Under the pieces are notes generated by a model, which did not search any database, was not told the DNA's origin, and saw nothing but the letters and a program-made list of their open reading frames with translations. Both the position numbers and the translations under genes were made by a program. From contig JACPCS010000129.1 in NCBI GenBank assembly GCA_016184455.1, positions 1 through 63,764 of the forward strand: a stretch of DNA of 63,764 nt, written 5' to 3'. The DNA comes from Acidobacteriota bacterium. GTDB taxonomy: Bacteria > Acidobacteriota > Vicinamibacteria > Vicinamibacterales > UBA2999. This document shows positions 32,822 to 41,418 of this stretch, one piece after another. Position 1 is the first letter of the stretch, and each line of letters opens with the position of its first letter.

Positions 32822-33853
32822 ATGAAAAGGTGTCTCGCGGTCCTGGCGCTTGGGGCGCTCGCCACGCTGCCGGCGGCGGCGCAGGGGAGCCGGCCGCTCG
32901 TCGTGCAGACCAACTCCGCCGGCGACAGCGTGATGCTGATCGACCCCGCCAGCGACCGCATCGTGGCCGAAATCCCCGACGCGGAGGTGATTCACGGCGC
33001 CGCCGCCGCTCCCGACGGCAGCCACCTGTACCTGAGCAACGAGTCCCTGAGCACGGTGGACGTCGTCGACACGCGGACGATGCGGATCATCAAGCGCATC
33101 CCGCTGAGCGGCCATCCGAACAACATCGCGATCCACAGGAACGGCCGCCGCGCGTATGTCGCCATCACGGGCGCGCAGGGCGGCGTCGACGTGATCGACC
33201 TGGTCAACGAGACGCGCGCCAAGACGATCCGCGTCCTCGGCGGCGTGCACAACCCGTTCATCACGCCCGACAGCAAGTTCGTGGTCGCCGGCTCGACCGG
33301 AGGTGCGGTCGCAACGGTCATCGACACCGAGCTCGAGCGGCCGGTGTGGTCGATTCACTTCGAGGGCGGCGTCCGGCCGGTGACGTTCGAGACGAACCCG
33401 GATGGCTCGACCAAGCGCATGTTCGCGCAGATCACGAATTTCCACGGCTTCGCCGTCGTCGACTGGGCCCAAAAGCGGGAAGTCACCCGCATCGCGCTGC
33501 CGGACATTCCCGAGGCGCAGCGGAACAAGGACGGCATCCAGGGTTCGCCCGCGCACGGCCTGCTCGTGACCCCCGACGGCAAGACGCTCTGGTCGACGAG
33601 CAAGTTCAACAGCGCCGTCTACGCCTATTCGTTGCCGGACCTGAAGTACCTCGGCGAGGTGAAGGTCGGCACGGTGCCCGACTGGATGACGATCACGCCC
33701 GACGGCAAGAAGTTGTACGTCGCCAACGCGCATGACAATACGGTGTCGGTCATCGACCAGCCCGCGCGAAAGGAGCTCATGCGCATCAGGGTCGGACAGG
33801 TACCGAAGCGGAACATCACGGCGATTCTGCCGGTGCCTCCGGCGACCAACTAG
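32822..33853 (+). CDS. Exported YVTN beta-propeller protein
   Basis: Protein of 343 aa with signal peptide (MKRCLAVLALGALATLPAAAQ) and seven propeller blades of the 40-residue YVTN type: VVQTNSAGDSVMLIDPASDRI, PDGSHLYLSNESLSTVDVVD, HPNNIAIHRNGRRAYVAITG and TPDGKKLYVANAHDNTVSVID. It is closely similar to residues about 180-502 of the 13250 protein, including the ending VGQVPKRNITAILP. It is followed 3 nt later by the duplicated c-haem protein and then by a Rieske protein. This suggests one periplasmic complex whose parts are fused in the 13250 gene. Confidence 0.9.
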   Translation: MKRCLAVLALGALATLPAAAQGSRPLVVQTNSAGDSVMLIDPASDRIVAEIPDAEVIHGAAAAPDGSHLYLSNESLSTVDVVDTRTMRIIKRIPLSGHPNNIAIHRNGRRAYVAITGAQGGVDVIDLVNETRAKTIRVLGGVHNPFITPDSKFVVAGSTGGAVATVIDTELERPVWSIHFEGGVRPVTFETNPDGSTKRMFAQITNFHGFAVVDWAQKREVTRIALPDIPEAQRNKDGIQGSPAHGLLVTPDGKTLWSTSKFNSAVYAYSLPDLKYLGEVKVGTVPDWMTITPDGKKLYVANAHDNTVSVIDQPARKELMRIRVGQVPKRNITAILPVPPATN

Positions 33854-33856
33854 GCG

Positions 33857-34741
33857 ATGGCCATGGCACGTTGGGCTCTGTATCTGCCAGAACGCCTTAA
33901 CGGCGTTCCGGTATTTTTGATTCTCATCCTGCTCGTGGTCTCGCCGGGGCACCCGGCGGCGCAGCAGGGGGGAAGCGCCGCGCCGGCGGTCCTCGACTAC
34001 GAGGTCTTCAAGGCGCGCGTGCAGCCGATTCTGCTGAGCCCCCGCAAGGGGAACGCACGCTGCTCGGCGTGCCACGCGACCGGAGGCGGCAACTCCTATC
34101 TGGAGCCGCTGCCGCCCGGCAGCACGACGTACACGGAAGAACAGACGCGCCGCAACTACGAGCGCGTCATGCGGCTGGTCGTGCCGGGCGAGCCGCTGAA
34201 GAGCCTGCTGCTGGTCAATCCGCTGGCGCAGGAGGCGGGTGGCAGCCACTGGCACGGCGGCGGCAAGCACTGGCAGTCGCAGGACAACCCTGAATGGCAG
34301 ACGCTGGCGGCGTGGGTGCGCAGCACGACCGGGAAGATGCCGCCGCCACCCGCGTCGGCCTCGTCGGCGGGCGCGGCGTCGGTGTCGAACGCGCCGCTCG
34401 ACTACGAGGTGTTCAAGACGCGCGTGCAGCCGATTCTGCTGAGTCCGCGGAAGGGGAACGCGCGCTGCTCGGCGTGCCACGCGACCGGCGGCGGCAACTC
34501 CTACCTCGAGCCGCTGCCGCCCGGCAGCACCACGTACACCGAGGAGCAGACGCGGCGGAACTTCGAGCGCGTGCTGCGGCTGGTGGTGCCCGGTGAGCCG
34601 ATGAAGAGCATCCTGCTCCTCAATCCGCTCGCCCAGGAGGCGGGCGGCAGCCACTGGCACGGCGGCGGCAAGCACTGGACGTCGCAGGACAATCCCGAAT
34701 GGGAGACGCTCGCGTCGTGGGTTCGCAGTGGTCGGCCGTAG
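33857..34741 (+). CDS. Exported protein with two duplicated c-haem domains
   Basis: Protein of 294 aa. A signal/anchor segment (about 15-35) is followed by two near-identical domains with a 135-residue period. Each has LDYEVFK, QPILLSPRKGNARCSACH (haem sites 69-73 and 204-208), YLEPLPPGSTTYTEEQTRRN, LAQEAGGSHWHGGGKHW and WVRS. His in HWHGGGKHW may be a haem ligand. The domains match the N-terminal domain of the 13250 fusion. A Ser/Ala/Pro linker (about 161-179) joins them. It overlaps the Rieske gene by 14 nt. It is probably a di-haem electron carrier. Confidence 0.9.
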   Translation: MAMARWALYLPERLNGVPVFLILILLVVSPGHPAAQQGGSAAPAVLDYEVFKARVQPILLSPRKGNARCSACHATGGGNSYLEPLPPGSTTYTEEQTRRNYERVMRLVVPGEPLKSLLLVNPLAQEAGGSHWHGGGKHWQSQDNPEWQTLAAWVRSTTGKMPPPPASASSAGAASVSNAPLDYEVFKTRVQPILLSPRKGNARCSACHATGGGNSYLEPLPPGSTTYTEEQTRRNFERVLRLVVPGEPMKSILLLNPLAQEAGGSHWHGGGKHWTSQDNPEWETLASWVRSGRP

Positions 34742-35279
34742 GGGATTCCTGGCCACGCTCGTCGTGAGTGCTCTGGGTCTCGCGCGCCGCGCGTGGACCC
34801 AGGGCGCCCACCTTCTGCGCTACCGGCCTCTGGCGCGCCCGGTCGCCATACCACTGGAGGACATGCAGACGCAGTGGCGGGCGCGCCCCTTCGTTGCCGA
34901 CGGCGTGACGCTTGATACAGCCGCCGCGCCCAATCAGCCGATCCGCATCAGCGGCATGGTGGTCCGGACGGGGCCGCCGGGAGAGAACACCCCCGAGCGG
35001 TTCCAGGCCGTCTGCCTGCGATGTCCGCATGAAGGGTGCGACGTCGACTACGTCAGCGATCCGAAGACGCTTCCGCCCGAGCTCGTGGCCGAGATCGGTC
35101 ATCCGGTGACCGAGCCCGTCTACGTGTGTCCGTGCCACAACAGCACGTTCACCGTGGAGGAGGGCCAGCGGCTGGCCGGTCCGGCGCCGCGCGGGCTCTA
35201 TCGGTTCCGCGTGACCAGCGTGAGCGGCGCCGCGATCGAGATCGGCGAGGTCGAGGAGGACGTGCTGCTCTTCGTCTGA
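34728..35279 (+). CDS. Rieske [2Fe-2S] protein with Tat-like signal
   Basis: Protein of 183 aa beginning at GTG inside the c-haem gene. The N-terminus MVGRRGFLATLVVSALGLA has twin arginines. Cluster ligands are C99 and H101 (CPHEGC) and C134 and H137 (CPCH), with the canonical disulphide partners C104 and C136. This is a high-potential Rieske of cytochrome bc type rather than a dioxygenase ferredoxin. No cytochrome b gene is adjacent. Coupling to the c-haem and propeller proteins suggests an alternative periplasmic redox module. The next gene is preceded by its own promoter. Confidence 0.92.
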   Translation: MVGRRGFLATLVVSALGLARRAWTQGAHLLRYRPLARPVAIPLEDMQTQWRARPFVADGVTLDTAAAPNQPIRISGMVVRTGPPGENTPERFQAVCLRCPHEGCDVDYVSDPKTLPPELVAEIGHPVTEPVYVCPCHNSTFTVEEGQRLAGPAPRGLYRFRVTSVSGAAIEIGEVEEDVLLFV

Positions 35280-35333
35280 GGACGCGTACGCAGGGCGCGC
35301 TTCTGCTGTCTTGACAGGCGCGCCTCTCCCGTC

Positions 35334-35362
35334 TTGACCCTACTCGGTCCCCAGCCTAGACT
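35334..35362 (+). promoter_or_regulatory. Sigma-70-type promoter upstream of TonB receptor
   Basis: TTGACC (35334-35339) and TAGACT (35357-35362) are separated by 17 bp, in the 150-bp gap before the receptor. This gives a 5' leader of about 60 nt. GGGAGG precedes the start codon at 35428. Confidence 0.55.
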
Positions 35363-35427
35363 ACCCGGCACTGAAGAAAACTCTGCTCTTCTCTCGCGTG
35401 AATCATCCGCGTGCACGGGAGGATTTC

Positions 35428-38349
35428 ATGGAGTGCTGCCGTCGGATTGGTACGTGTTGGGTCGTCATCGCTCTGCTGCTGGCGTGTCTGGCCGCGGCGA
35501 GCGCGCCCGCCGCGGCGCAGGGCGAAACCGGCGTCATCGCCGGCACGGTCCGGGACGCCCAGGGCGGCGTGCTGCCCGGCGTCACCGTCACGCTGCGCAA
35601 CGCGGAGAGTGGCGTATTGCGATCGGCCGTCACCGAAGGCGACGGCACATACCGGCTGCCCGGGCTTCCGCCGGGGCGGTACGACCTCACGACCGAACTC
35701 GCGGGCTTCGCAAACGCTGCAGTTCTGGACATCACCATCACGATCGGCCTCGAGCTGCGGCGCGATCTCGCCATGGCGCTGCAGGCGCTCCAGGAGACGG
35801 TGTCGGTGACGGCGGAAGCGCCCGTGGTCGAAACAACGCAGACGGAAGTGGCGGCGGTGGTGACGCAGGAGCAGATCGAGCAGCTGCCCGTGGCGAACCG
35901 CATGCCGATCTCGCTGGCGCTGCTGCTGCCGGGCACCAGCCAGAACAACCTGTCGGGGCGCCGGCCGACGGCCACGATCGGCGCGGGCGGCGGCAACGGC
36001 GGCCAGATGAACCTGTACTACGCCGACGGCGGCATGAACATGTCGAACAACTCGGGGCAGCAGCACCTGGAGGTGCCCCAGTCCGCGGTCCGGGAATTCA
36101 AGGTGAACATCAGCCAGGCGTCGGCCGAGTTCAATGCCGTCGGCGGCGTCGTCCAGGTGGTGAGCAAGAGCGGCACGAACCAGTACCACGGCGAGCTGTT
36201 CGAGTTCTTCCGCGACAAGAGCCTCAATGCGTTCGACAAGCTCGAGAAGGAGCTGCACGATCGGACGGGCGAGCCGAAGCCCGATTACCGGCGTCATTCC
36301 GCCGGGGCAGGGCTGGGCGGTCCGATCATCCGCGACCGCCTGCACTTCTTCGCGTCCTTCGAGCGCGCCAAGGAGGAGGAGCGCGCCATCGTCGAGACCG
36401 GTCAGCCGCAATTCTACTCGGCGCTCGAAGGTGGCTTCCCTCGGACGTACATGCGGCGCGCGTGGCTGGCGCGCGTGGATTTCCAAATCAACCAGCAGCA
36501 GCAGCTCTTCTGGCGGTACGTCACCGACCTCGAGCACATTCAGTGCGAGAGCTGCGGCGGCTTCAACGCGGCCAACGTCGGCGCCAACGTCTGGTCGCCG
36601 CGCGATTCGAACCTGGTGGCCCACACGTGGGTGATCGGCTCACGGATGCTGAACGAGGTCCGGGTGCAGCTGCCGCCGTCGCATCTGGACAACCGGAATG
36701 CGCCGCCCGGAGTGCCGTTCTGGGATCCGGCCAGGAAAGGGGAATTTCCGCCGGAGCGGTTCGCGGTCTACCCGCCGGCGATCTTTCAGTTTCCGAGCCT
36801 GACGTGGGGCTCGAACAGCCTCTCCCTGAACTGGACCGACCGCCAGGAGTACCGCGACGACTTCTCCTGGTCGATGGGCAGTCACGCGGTGAAATTCGGC
36901 GGCGCGTACGTCCGGCTCTACTCGCCCGAGGAGCAAGGGGTGAACCTCGGCACGTGGGTCTTCGACCGCGACCAGTTCTTCGACGGCACGGCCGCGTCGA
37001 TTCGCAACCTCCGGAATCCGATTCAGTTCACCGCGTCGTTCCCGCCGCTGCCGCGACAGCTCGAGAACCACTGGATTCAGGGGTACGTGACGGATCAGTG
37101 GCGGCCCCGTTCCAACGTCACAGTCGACCTCGGGCTGCGGTACGACAATCAGTACCATTCGTTCAATTACCACATCAGTCTGGCGGGCCGCGAGCGCCTG
37201 GGCCAGTTGGTCAATCCGAGGTCGCGTGGTGACAACAACAATGTTGCGCCGCGCCTCGGCGTCGCGTGGGATGTGAACAGCAACGGGCGATCGGTGGTTC
37301 GGGCCGCGTACGGCTGGTATTACCAGTACGTCATGCAGGGCGGCCTTCGCCCCGAGCTGACGGCGCTGCTGCAGAGCCAGGTCAACATCCGGAATCCCCC
37401 GTATCCCGACCCCTACGGCGGGCTGTCGCCGCAGACGTTCGTCGTGGTGTCGGCGGCGCCGAACGTGAACATCGTGAGCGACGACCTCGAGAACGCGGAG
37501 GCGAAGGGCGCGACGATCGGCTACTCACACGAGCTTCGCCCGAACCTGGCCGTGCACGTCGACGGCGTCTTCACGAATGTGGACAAGATGATTCAGTCGG
37601 CCAACATCAACACGCCCGATCCGGTGACGCGGGCGCGCCCGATCGCCGGGTGGGGCAACATCGTTCAGCTGCGGTCGTTCGGCTTTCACGACTATCGGGC
37701 GATGTACGTCCGGCTCGACAAGCGCTTCGCCGATCGGCACCAGTACATGCTCTCCTACACGCTGGCCAAGGAGACGAACCAGGGGCCGACGGGCACCATC
37801 ACCGATTTCTACAATCCAGGGCTCGACCGCGGGCCGGGCAGCGGTGACCGTCGTCACGGCTTCGTGGCCAGCGGGTCGGTGGTCCTGCCGTTCGACATCA
37901 ACGTCGGCGGCGTCTGGACGCTGCGCTCGACGATGCCGCTCAGCGCGCGGGCGGGGCGCGACCTGAACACCGACGGAGCTGCGAATACCGACTACGTGCC
38001 CGGGACCACGCGAAACCAGGGCAACCGCGGAAACAACGAGGCGTTTCTCGCCGCGGTGAACGCGTTTCGGGCGCAGAACGGCCGGGCGCCGATTCCGGCG
38101 AGCCAGATCGCCACCAACGAGTACAACCGCTTCGACGTCCGGGCCAGCAAAGCGGTGACGTTGGGCACTCGACGCGTCGAGTTCATCGCGCAGGTGTTCA
38201 ATCTCTTCGGGCGAGATAACTTCGGCGTCGGGCTCTCGGGCGCCACGCAGAGTCCCTACCAGGAGAACGCGCTGTCGGATTCGTTCGGGCGCATTCTCGA
38301 GGTGCAGCCGCGGCAGCAGGCGGAGCTCGCGGTCCGCTTCACGTTCTAA
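35428..38349 (+). CDS. TonB-dependent receptor with N-terminal carboxypeptidase-regulatory domain
   Basis: Outer-membrane receptor of 973 aa. Signal peptide about 1-34 (…ACLAAASAPAAAQ) is followed by a CarboxypepD_reg domain (about 37-120; TVRDAQGGVLPGVTVTLRN, GDGTYRLPGLPPGRYDL). A plug (about 125-240) and a barrel follow, ending in Phe (QAELAVRFTF). ATG 35428 follows GGGAGG, so it is preferred over the GTG at 35398. The receptor is 10 nt upstream of a pair of secreted PDxxGxW proteins. That fixed neighbourhood suggests the pair handles what the receptor imports or binds. Confidence 0.93.
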   Translation: MECCRRIGTCWVVIALLLACLAAASAPAAAQGETGVIAGTVRDAQGGVLPGVTVTLRNAESGVLRSAVTEGDGTYRLPGLPPGRYDLTTELAGFANAAVLDITITIGLELRRDLAMALQALQETVSVTAEAPVVETTQTEVAAVVTQEQIEQLPVANRMPISLALLLPGTSQNNLSGRRPTATIGAGGGNGGQMNLYYADGGMNMSNNSGQQHLEVPQSAVREFKVNISQASAEFNAVGGVVQVVSKSGTNQYHGELFEFFRDKSLNAFDKLEKELHDRTGEPKPDYRRHSAGAGLGGPIIRDRLHFFASFERAKEEERAIVETGQPQFYSALEGGFPRTYMRRAWLARVDFQINQQQQLFWRYVTDLEHIQCESCGGFNAANVGANVWSPRDSNLVAHTWVIGSRMLNEVRVQLPPSHLDNRNAPPGVPFWDPARKGEFPPERFAVYPPAIFQFPSLTWGSNSLSLNWTDRQEYRDDFSWSMGSHAVKFGGAYVRLYSPEEQGVNLGTWVFDRDQFFDGTAASIRNLRNPIQFTASFPPLPRQLENHWIQGYVTDQWRPRSNVTVDLGLRYDNQYHSFNYHISLAGRERLGQLVNPRSRGDNNNVAPRLGVAWDVNSNGRSVVRAAYGWYYQYVMQGGLRPELTALLQSQVNIRNPPYPDPYGGLSPQTFVVVSAAPNVNIVSDDLENAEAKGATIGYSHELRPNLAVHVDGVFTNVDKMIQSANINTPDPVTRARPIAGWGNIVQLRSFGFHDYRAMYVRLDKRFADRHQYMLSYTLAKETNQGPTGTITDFYNPGLDRGPGSGDRRHGFVASGSVVLPFDINVGGVWTLRSTMPLSARAGRDLNTDGAANTDYVPGTTRNQGNRGNNEAFLAAVNAFRAQNGRAPIPASQIATNEYNRFDVRASKAVTLGTRRVEFIAQVFNLFGRDNFGVGLSGATQSPYQENALSDSFGRILEVQPRQQAELAVRFTF

Positions 38350-38359
38350 GGTCCTGGGA

Positions 38360-39298
38360 ATGGATCGAACCCAGAGGGCGCGGCATGCGGCCGCGCCCTG
38401 CCTTTTCGTAGGCCTCGTCGCGTGGGCGCTGTCCGGCCCCGCGGCTGGCCAGTCCTCCGCCCCCTTTGCCACGCCGCTGCCCGGTTCGCCGCCGGCGAAG
38501 ATTCGACCCTACGGCGAGGTGGCCGGCTGTCCTGAGGAGCCGGCGCTGTTTCACCGCTGTGCGCTCGAGAAGGCGAAGACGTTCAACCCGCCGCGGACGC
38601 CTGACGGCGTGCCCGACTTTCAGGGCTCCTGGAGCCGCGTCGCCATCCGCAACATGGAGAACATCGAGGAGCACCCCGAGACGATGGACGGGTCCGGCGG
38701 CCGCAGCGCGATCGTCGATCCGCCCGACGGCCGGATTCCGTACCAGCAATGGGCGGCGGCCAAGCGCGACGCGCACTTCTCGAGCTACCTCGACGCCGCG
38801 CAGTACTGCCTGCCGCACGGCTCGCCCCGGTTCGCGTACGGCGGCACGAAGTTCGTGCTGCAGAGCCGCGGGTACGTGTTCATGCTCAACGACTATGCGG
38901 ACACCTACCGGATCATTCCGACCGACGGCCGTCCGCATCTCGGGCCGGGCATCCGGCTGTGGGAAGGGGACCTGCGCGGCCGCTGGGAGGGCAATGCGCT
39001 CGTCATCGACGTCACGAATCAGCTGGCGATGGGGCCGATCGACCACGTCGGCAACTTCGTGAGCGAGTACGCGCACGTCGTCGAGCGCCTGACGATGATC
39101 GATCCCAACGTCATCTACTACACGGCGACGATCGAGGATCCGAAGGTCTTCACGCGGCCCTGGACGATCGCCTTCGGGTGGCGGCGCAATCAGAACCCCG
39201 CCGAGATGTGGGAGCAGGGGTGCTGGGAGGGCGTGCAGCTCTCGTTGAAGTTCACCGATTACGGCTTGAAGCGGTATCCAGGGGCCTTCGCGAAATGA
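38360..39298 (+). CDS. Secreted PDxxGxW-family protein, subtype 1 (function unknown)
   Basis: Protein of 312 aa with a signal peptide (about 1-30). Family blocks: RTPDGVPDFQGSW, DGRIPYQQW, GSPRFAYGG, GRWEGNALVIDVTNQ, HVVERLTMIDPNVIYY and DPKVFTRPWTIAF. Between the signal and the first block is an extra cysteine-bearing segment (GCPEEPALFHRC). It is most like the 21366 protein. Its stop overlaps the start of the subtype 2 gene (ATGA), so the two are translationally coupled. The function is unknown. Confidence 0.85.
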   Translation: MDRTQRARHAAAPCLFVGLVAWALSGPAAGQSSAPFATPLPGSPPAKIRPYGEVAGCPEEPALFHRCALEKAKTFNPPRTPDGVPDFQGSWSRVAIRNMENIEEHPETMDGSGGRSAIVDPPDGRIPYQQWAAAKRDAHFSSYLDAAQYCLPHGSPRFAYGGTKFVLQSRGYVFMLNDYADTYRIIPTDGRPHLGPGIRLWEGDLRGRWEGNALVIDVTNQLAMGPIDHVGNFVSEYAHVVERLTMIDPNVIYYTATIEDPKVFTRPWTIAFGWRRNQNPAEMWEQGCWEGVQLSLKFTDYGLKRYPGAFAK

Positions 39299-40029
39299 CG
39301 CGCACGATCGTGTTCGTCGTGACGGCCTGCTGTGCCGTCCCGCTGGCAGCCGCGCAGGCTCCGTCGAACGCGGCGGCCGTGCCACGCACGGCCGACGGCC
39401 GGCCGGATTTTTCTGGCATCTGGCAGGCGCTCACCACGGCGTCGTGGAACATTCAGGACCATTCCGCCGAGAAGGACGTTCCGGCCGGCCAGGGCATCGT
39501 CGAGGGCAACGAGATCCCGTATCTCCCGTCGGCCCGCGAGAAGCGCGGCGAGAATTCCCGCAACCGGCTGACGGCCGATCCGGTGACGAAGTGCTCGCAG
39601 CCGGGCGTCCCGCGCATCATGTACATGCCGTACCCCTTCCAGATCGCGCAGAGCCCGGCGTATCTCGCGTTCCTGTTCGAGTACGGCCACACGACGCGCC
39701 ACATCCGGCTGAACAGCCCGCATCCGCCCGGCCCCATTGAGTGGGCGCTCGGCGATTCGCGCGCCCGCTGGGACGGCGATACGCTGGTCGTCGACGTCGT
39801 CCATTTCAACGACCAGACGTGGTTCGATCGGGCGGGGAACTTTCACAGCGAGGAGATGCACCTGGTCGAGCGGTTCGCGCTGCTCGATCGCGATCACATC
39901 CGGTACGAGGTCACCGTCGAGGACCCGAAGGTCTTCTCGCGGCCGTGGAAGATGTCGATGATCCTGTACCGGCGGGTCGAATCGAACCTGCAGATTCTCG
40001 ATTACGAGTGCCAGTCGTTCGAGTCCTGA
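39295..40029 (+). CDS. Secreted PDxxGxW-family protein, subtype 2 (function unknown)
   Basis: Protein of 244 aa with signal peptide (MTRTIVFVVTACCAVPLAAAQ). Blocks: RTADGRPDFSGIW, NEIPYLPSAREKR, GVPRIMYMPYPFQI, ARWDGDTLVVDVVHF, TWFDRAGNFHSE, LVERFALLDRDHIRY and DPKVFSRPWKM. It is closest to the 22297 protein. The ATG overlaps the preceding stop by 4 nt. It is followed by a hairpin with a cTTCGg loop that may end the transcript. The function is unknown. Confidence 0.85.
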   Translation: MTRTIVFVVTACCAVPLAAAQAPSNAAAVPRTADGRPDFSGIWQALTTASWNIQDHSAEKDVPAGQGIVEGNEIPYLPSAREKRGENSRNRLTADPVTKCSQPGVPRIMYMPYPFQIAQSPAYLAFLFEYGHTTRHIRLNSPHPPGPIEWALGDSRARWDGDTLVVDVVHFNDQTWFDRAGNFHSEEMHLVERFALLDRDHIRYEVTVEDPKVFSRPWKMSMILYRRVESNLQILDYECQSFES

Positions 40030-40037
40030 CGCCGTAG

Positions 40038-40059
40038 AGGCGGACCTTCGGGTCCGCCT
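40038..40059 (+). terminator. Hairpin with UUCG tetraloop
   Basis: Stem AGGCGGACC (40038-40046) and GGTCCGCCT (40051-40059) closes a TTCG loop with a C-G pair, an unusually stable RNA hairpin. It starts 9 nt after the stop codon. There is no T-run. Confidence 0.55.
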
Positions 40060-40071
40060 GGGAGAGATCGC

Positions 40072-41199
40072 ATGATGCGAACGTTGCTGTGCGTGGCGGC
40101 CGCCGTGCTCGCGGCCGTGGCCCTCTCGGCGCAGAGCCGCGCCGCCCGGACGCTGGACATCTACGTGGTCGACGTCGAAGGCGGCAATGCGACGCTCTTC
40201 GTGTCGCCGTCCGGCGGGTCGCTCCTGGTGGACGCGGGCAACGGCGGGGCGGGCGCCGTGCGCGACGCCAGCCGGATCGTCGAGGCGGCGAAGGCCGCAG
40301 GCCTGACGCAGATCGATCACATGGTCGTGACGCACTGGCACGGCGACCATTACGGCGGCCTCGCCGAGCTGGCGGCGCGGATGCCGATCCGTCACTTCAT
40401 CGACCACGGGCCGCCCACCGAGCCGCCTGCCGAGGCCGTCCAGCAGTTCCTGCAGACGACGTATCCGAAGCTGTCCGCGGCAGCGACGCACACGGTCGCG
40501 AGACCCGGCGATACCATCCCGGTCGCGGGTCTCGGCGTGCGCGTGGTCACGTCGAATGGCGACGTCATCCGCACGTCGCTTCCGGGCGCCGGCCGGCCGA
40601 ATCCGCTCTGCGGCACCCCGCCGGACGTGAAGTTCATCCCCGACGATCACGAGTCGGTGGGCGCCTACGTCACCTTCGGCCGGTTCCGCGCGCTGCATCT
40701 CGGCGACCTCACGAGCAACAAGGAGTACGAGCTCGTGTGCCCGACGAACCGGATCGGCACCATCGACGCGCTGCTCGGTCTCCATCACGGGCAGGACACC
40801 TCGAACTCGATGCCGTTCGTCCATGCCGTCCGGCCGCGTGTGGCGGTCATGAACAACGGCACGCGCAAGGGCGGCTGGCCGGAGGTGATGAAGACGCTGT
40901 TCACCTCGCCTGGCTTCGAGGATCTCTGGCAGATGCACTTCTCGCTGCTGAGCGGCCAGGAGTACACGGTGCCCGGCGTGTTCATCGCCAACGGCGTCGA
41001 CGATCAGCCGGGCGCGATGCCGATTGCGCCGCAGCCGCTGCCGCCGCCCGGATCGAATGCGCCCCCGCCGCCCGCGCACAACGGGCCGGCGCACTGGATC
41101 AAGCTGTCGGCGCAGGAGGACGGCACGTTCACCGTGACCAACACGCGCAACGGCTTCTCGAAGGTGTACCGGCGCGAGGCAGCTCTGGGAACGCGCTGA
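40072..41199 (+). CDS. Exported metallo-beta-lactamase-fold hydrolase
   Basis: Protein of 375 aa with signal peptide (MMRTLLCVAAAVLAAVALSAQ). The MBL core has the metal motif THWHGDH (87-93), preceded by LLVDAGNG, and a later metal ligand region in ALHLGDLTSNKEYE. The layout resembles ComEC/Rec2-like MBL proteins lacking the membrane part. The C-terminal half ends with a proline-rich linker (PPPGSNAPPPPAHN) and a short beta domain. It is preceded by GGAGAG. It may be a phosphoesterase, lactonase or nuclease; nothing visible decides. Confidence 0.88.
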   Translation: MMRTLLCVAAAVLAAVALSAQSRAARTLDIYVVDVEGGNATLFVSPSGGSLLVDAGNGGAGAVRDASRIVEAAKAAGLTQIDHMVVTHWHGDHYGGLAELAARMPIRHFIDHGPPTEPPAEAVQQFLQTTYPKLSAAATHTVARPGDTIPVAGLGVRVVTSNGDVIRTSLPGAGRPNPLCGTPPDVKFIPDDHESVGAYVTFGRFRALHLGDLTSNKEYELVCPTNRIGTIDALLGLHHGQDTSNSMPFVHAVRPRVAVMNNGTRKGGWPEVMKTLFTSPGFEDLWQMHFSLLSGQEYTVPGVFIANGVDDQPGAMPIAPQPLPPPGSNAPPPPAHNGPAHWIKLSAQEDGTFTVTNTRNGFSKVYRREAALGTR

Positions 41200-41222
41200 G
41201 CCAACCGTCTGGCTGATCTGAA

Positions 41223-41402
41223 ATGGCGAGAGTGAATGCTCGCTGGCACGAACGGCATCCGATGCCGCGCCATCCGACGCTGGATCAGCGTGTGAAGTGG
41301 CATGTCGCGCACGCGAAGGCGTGCGGCTGCCGGACGATGCCGCCGGGTATTGCCGCGGAACTGTCCGCCCGCGGGATTGCGCCTCCACCTCGCAAACGAT
41401 GA
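41223..41402 (+). CDS. Small conserved-looking His/Cys-rich protein, 59 aa
   Basis: Short frame beginning MARVNARWHERHPMPRHPTL and ending with PPPRKR. The spacing of Trp-His pairs (RWHERH, KWHVAHAKACGCRTMP) looks designed rather than random, and the paired Cys and His could bind metal or nucleic acid. From memory, proteins of this size and pattern occur in other soil bacteria without assigned function. I cannot verify this here. It lies 24 nt after the MBL gene, with weak ribosome-binding sequence. Confidence 0.6.
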   Translation: MARVNARWHERHPMPRHPTLDQRVKWHVAHAKACGCRTMPPGIAAELSARGIAPPPRKR

Positions 41403-41418
41403 CACCGCGGCAAGAAAG

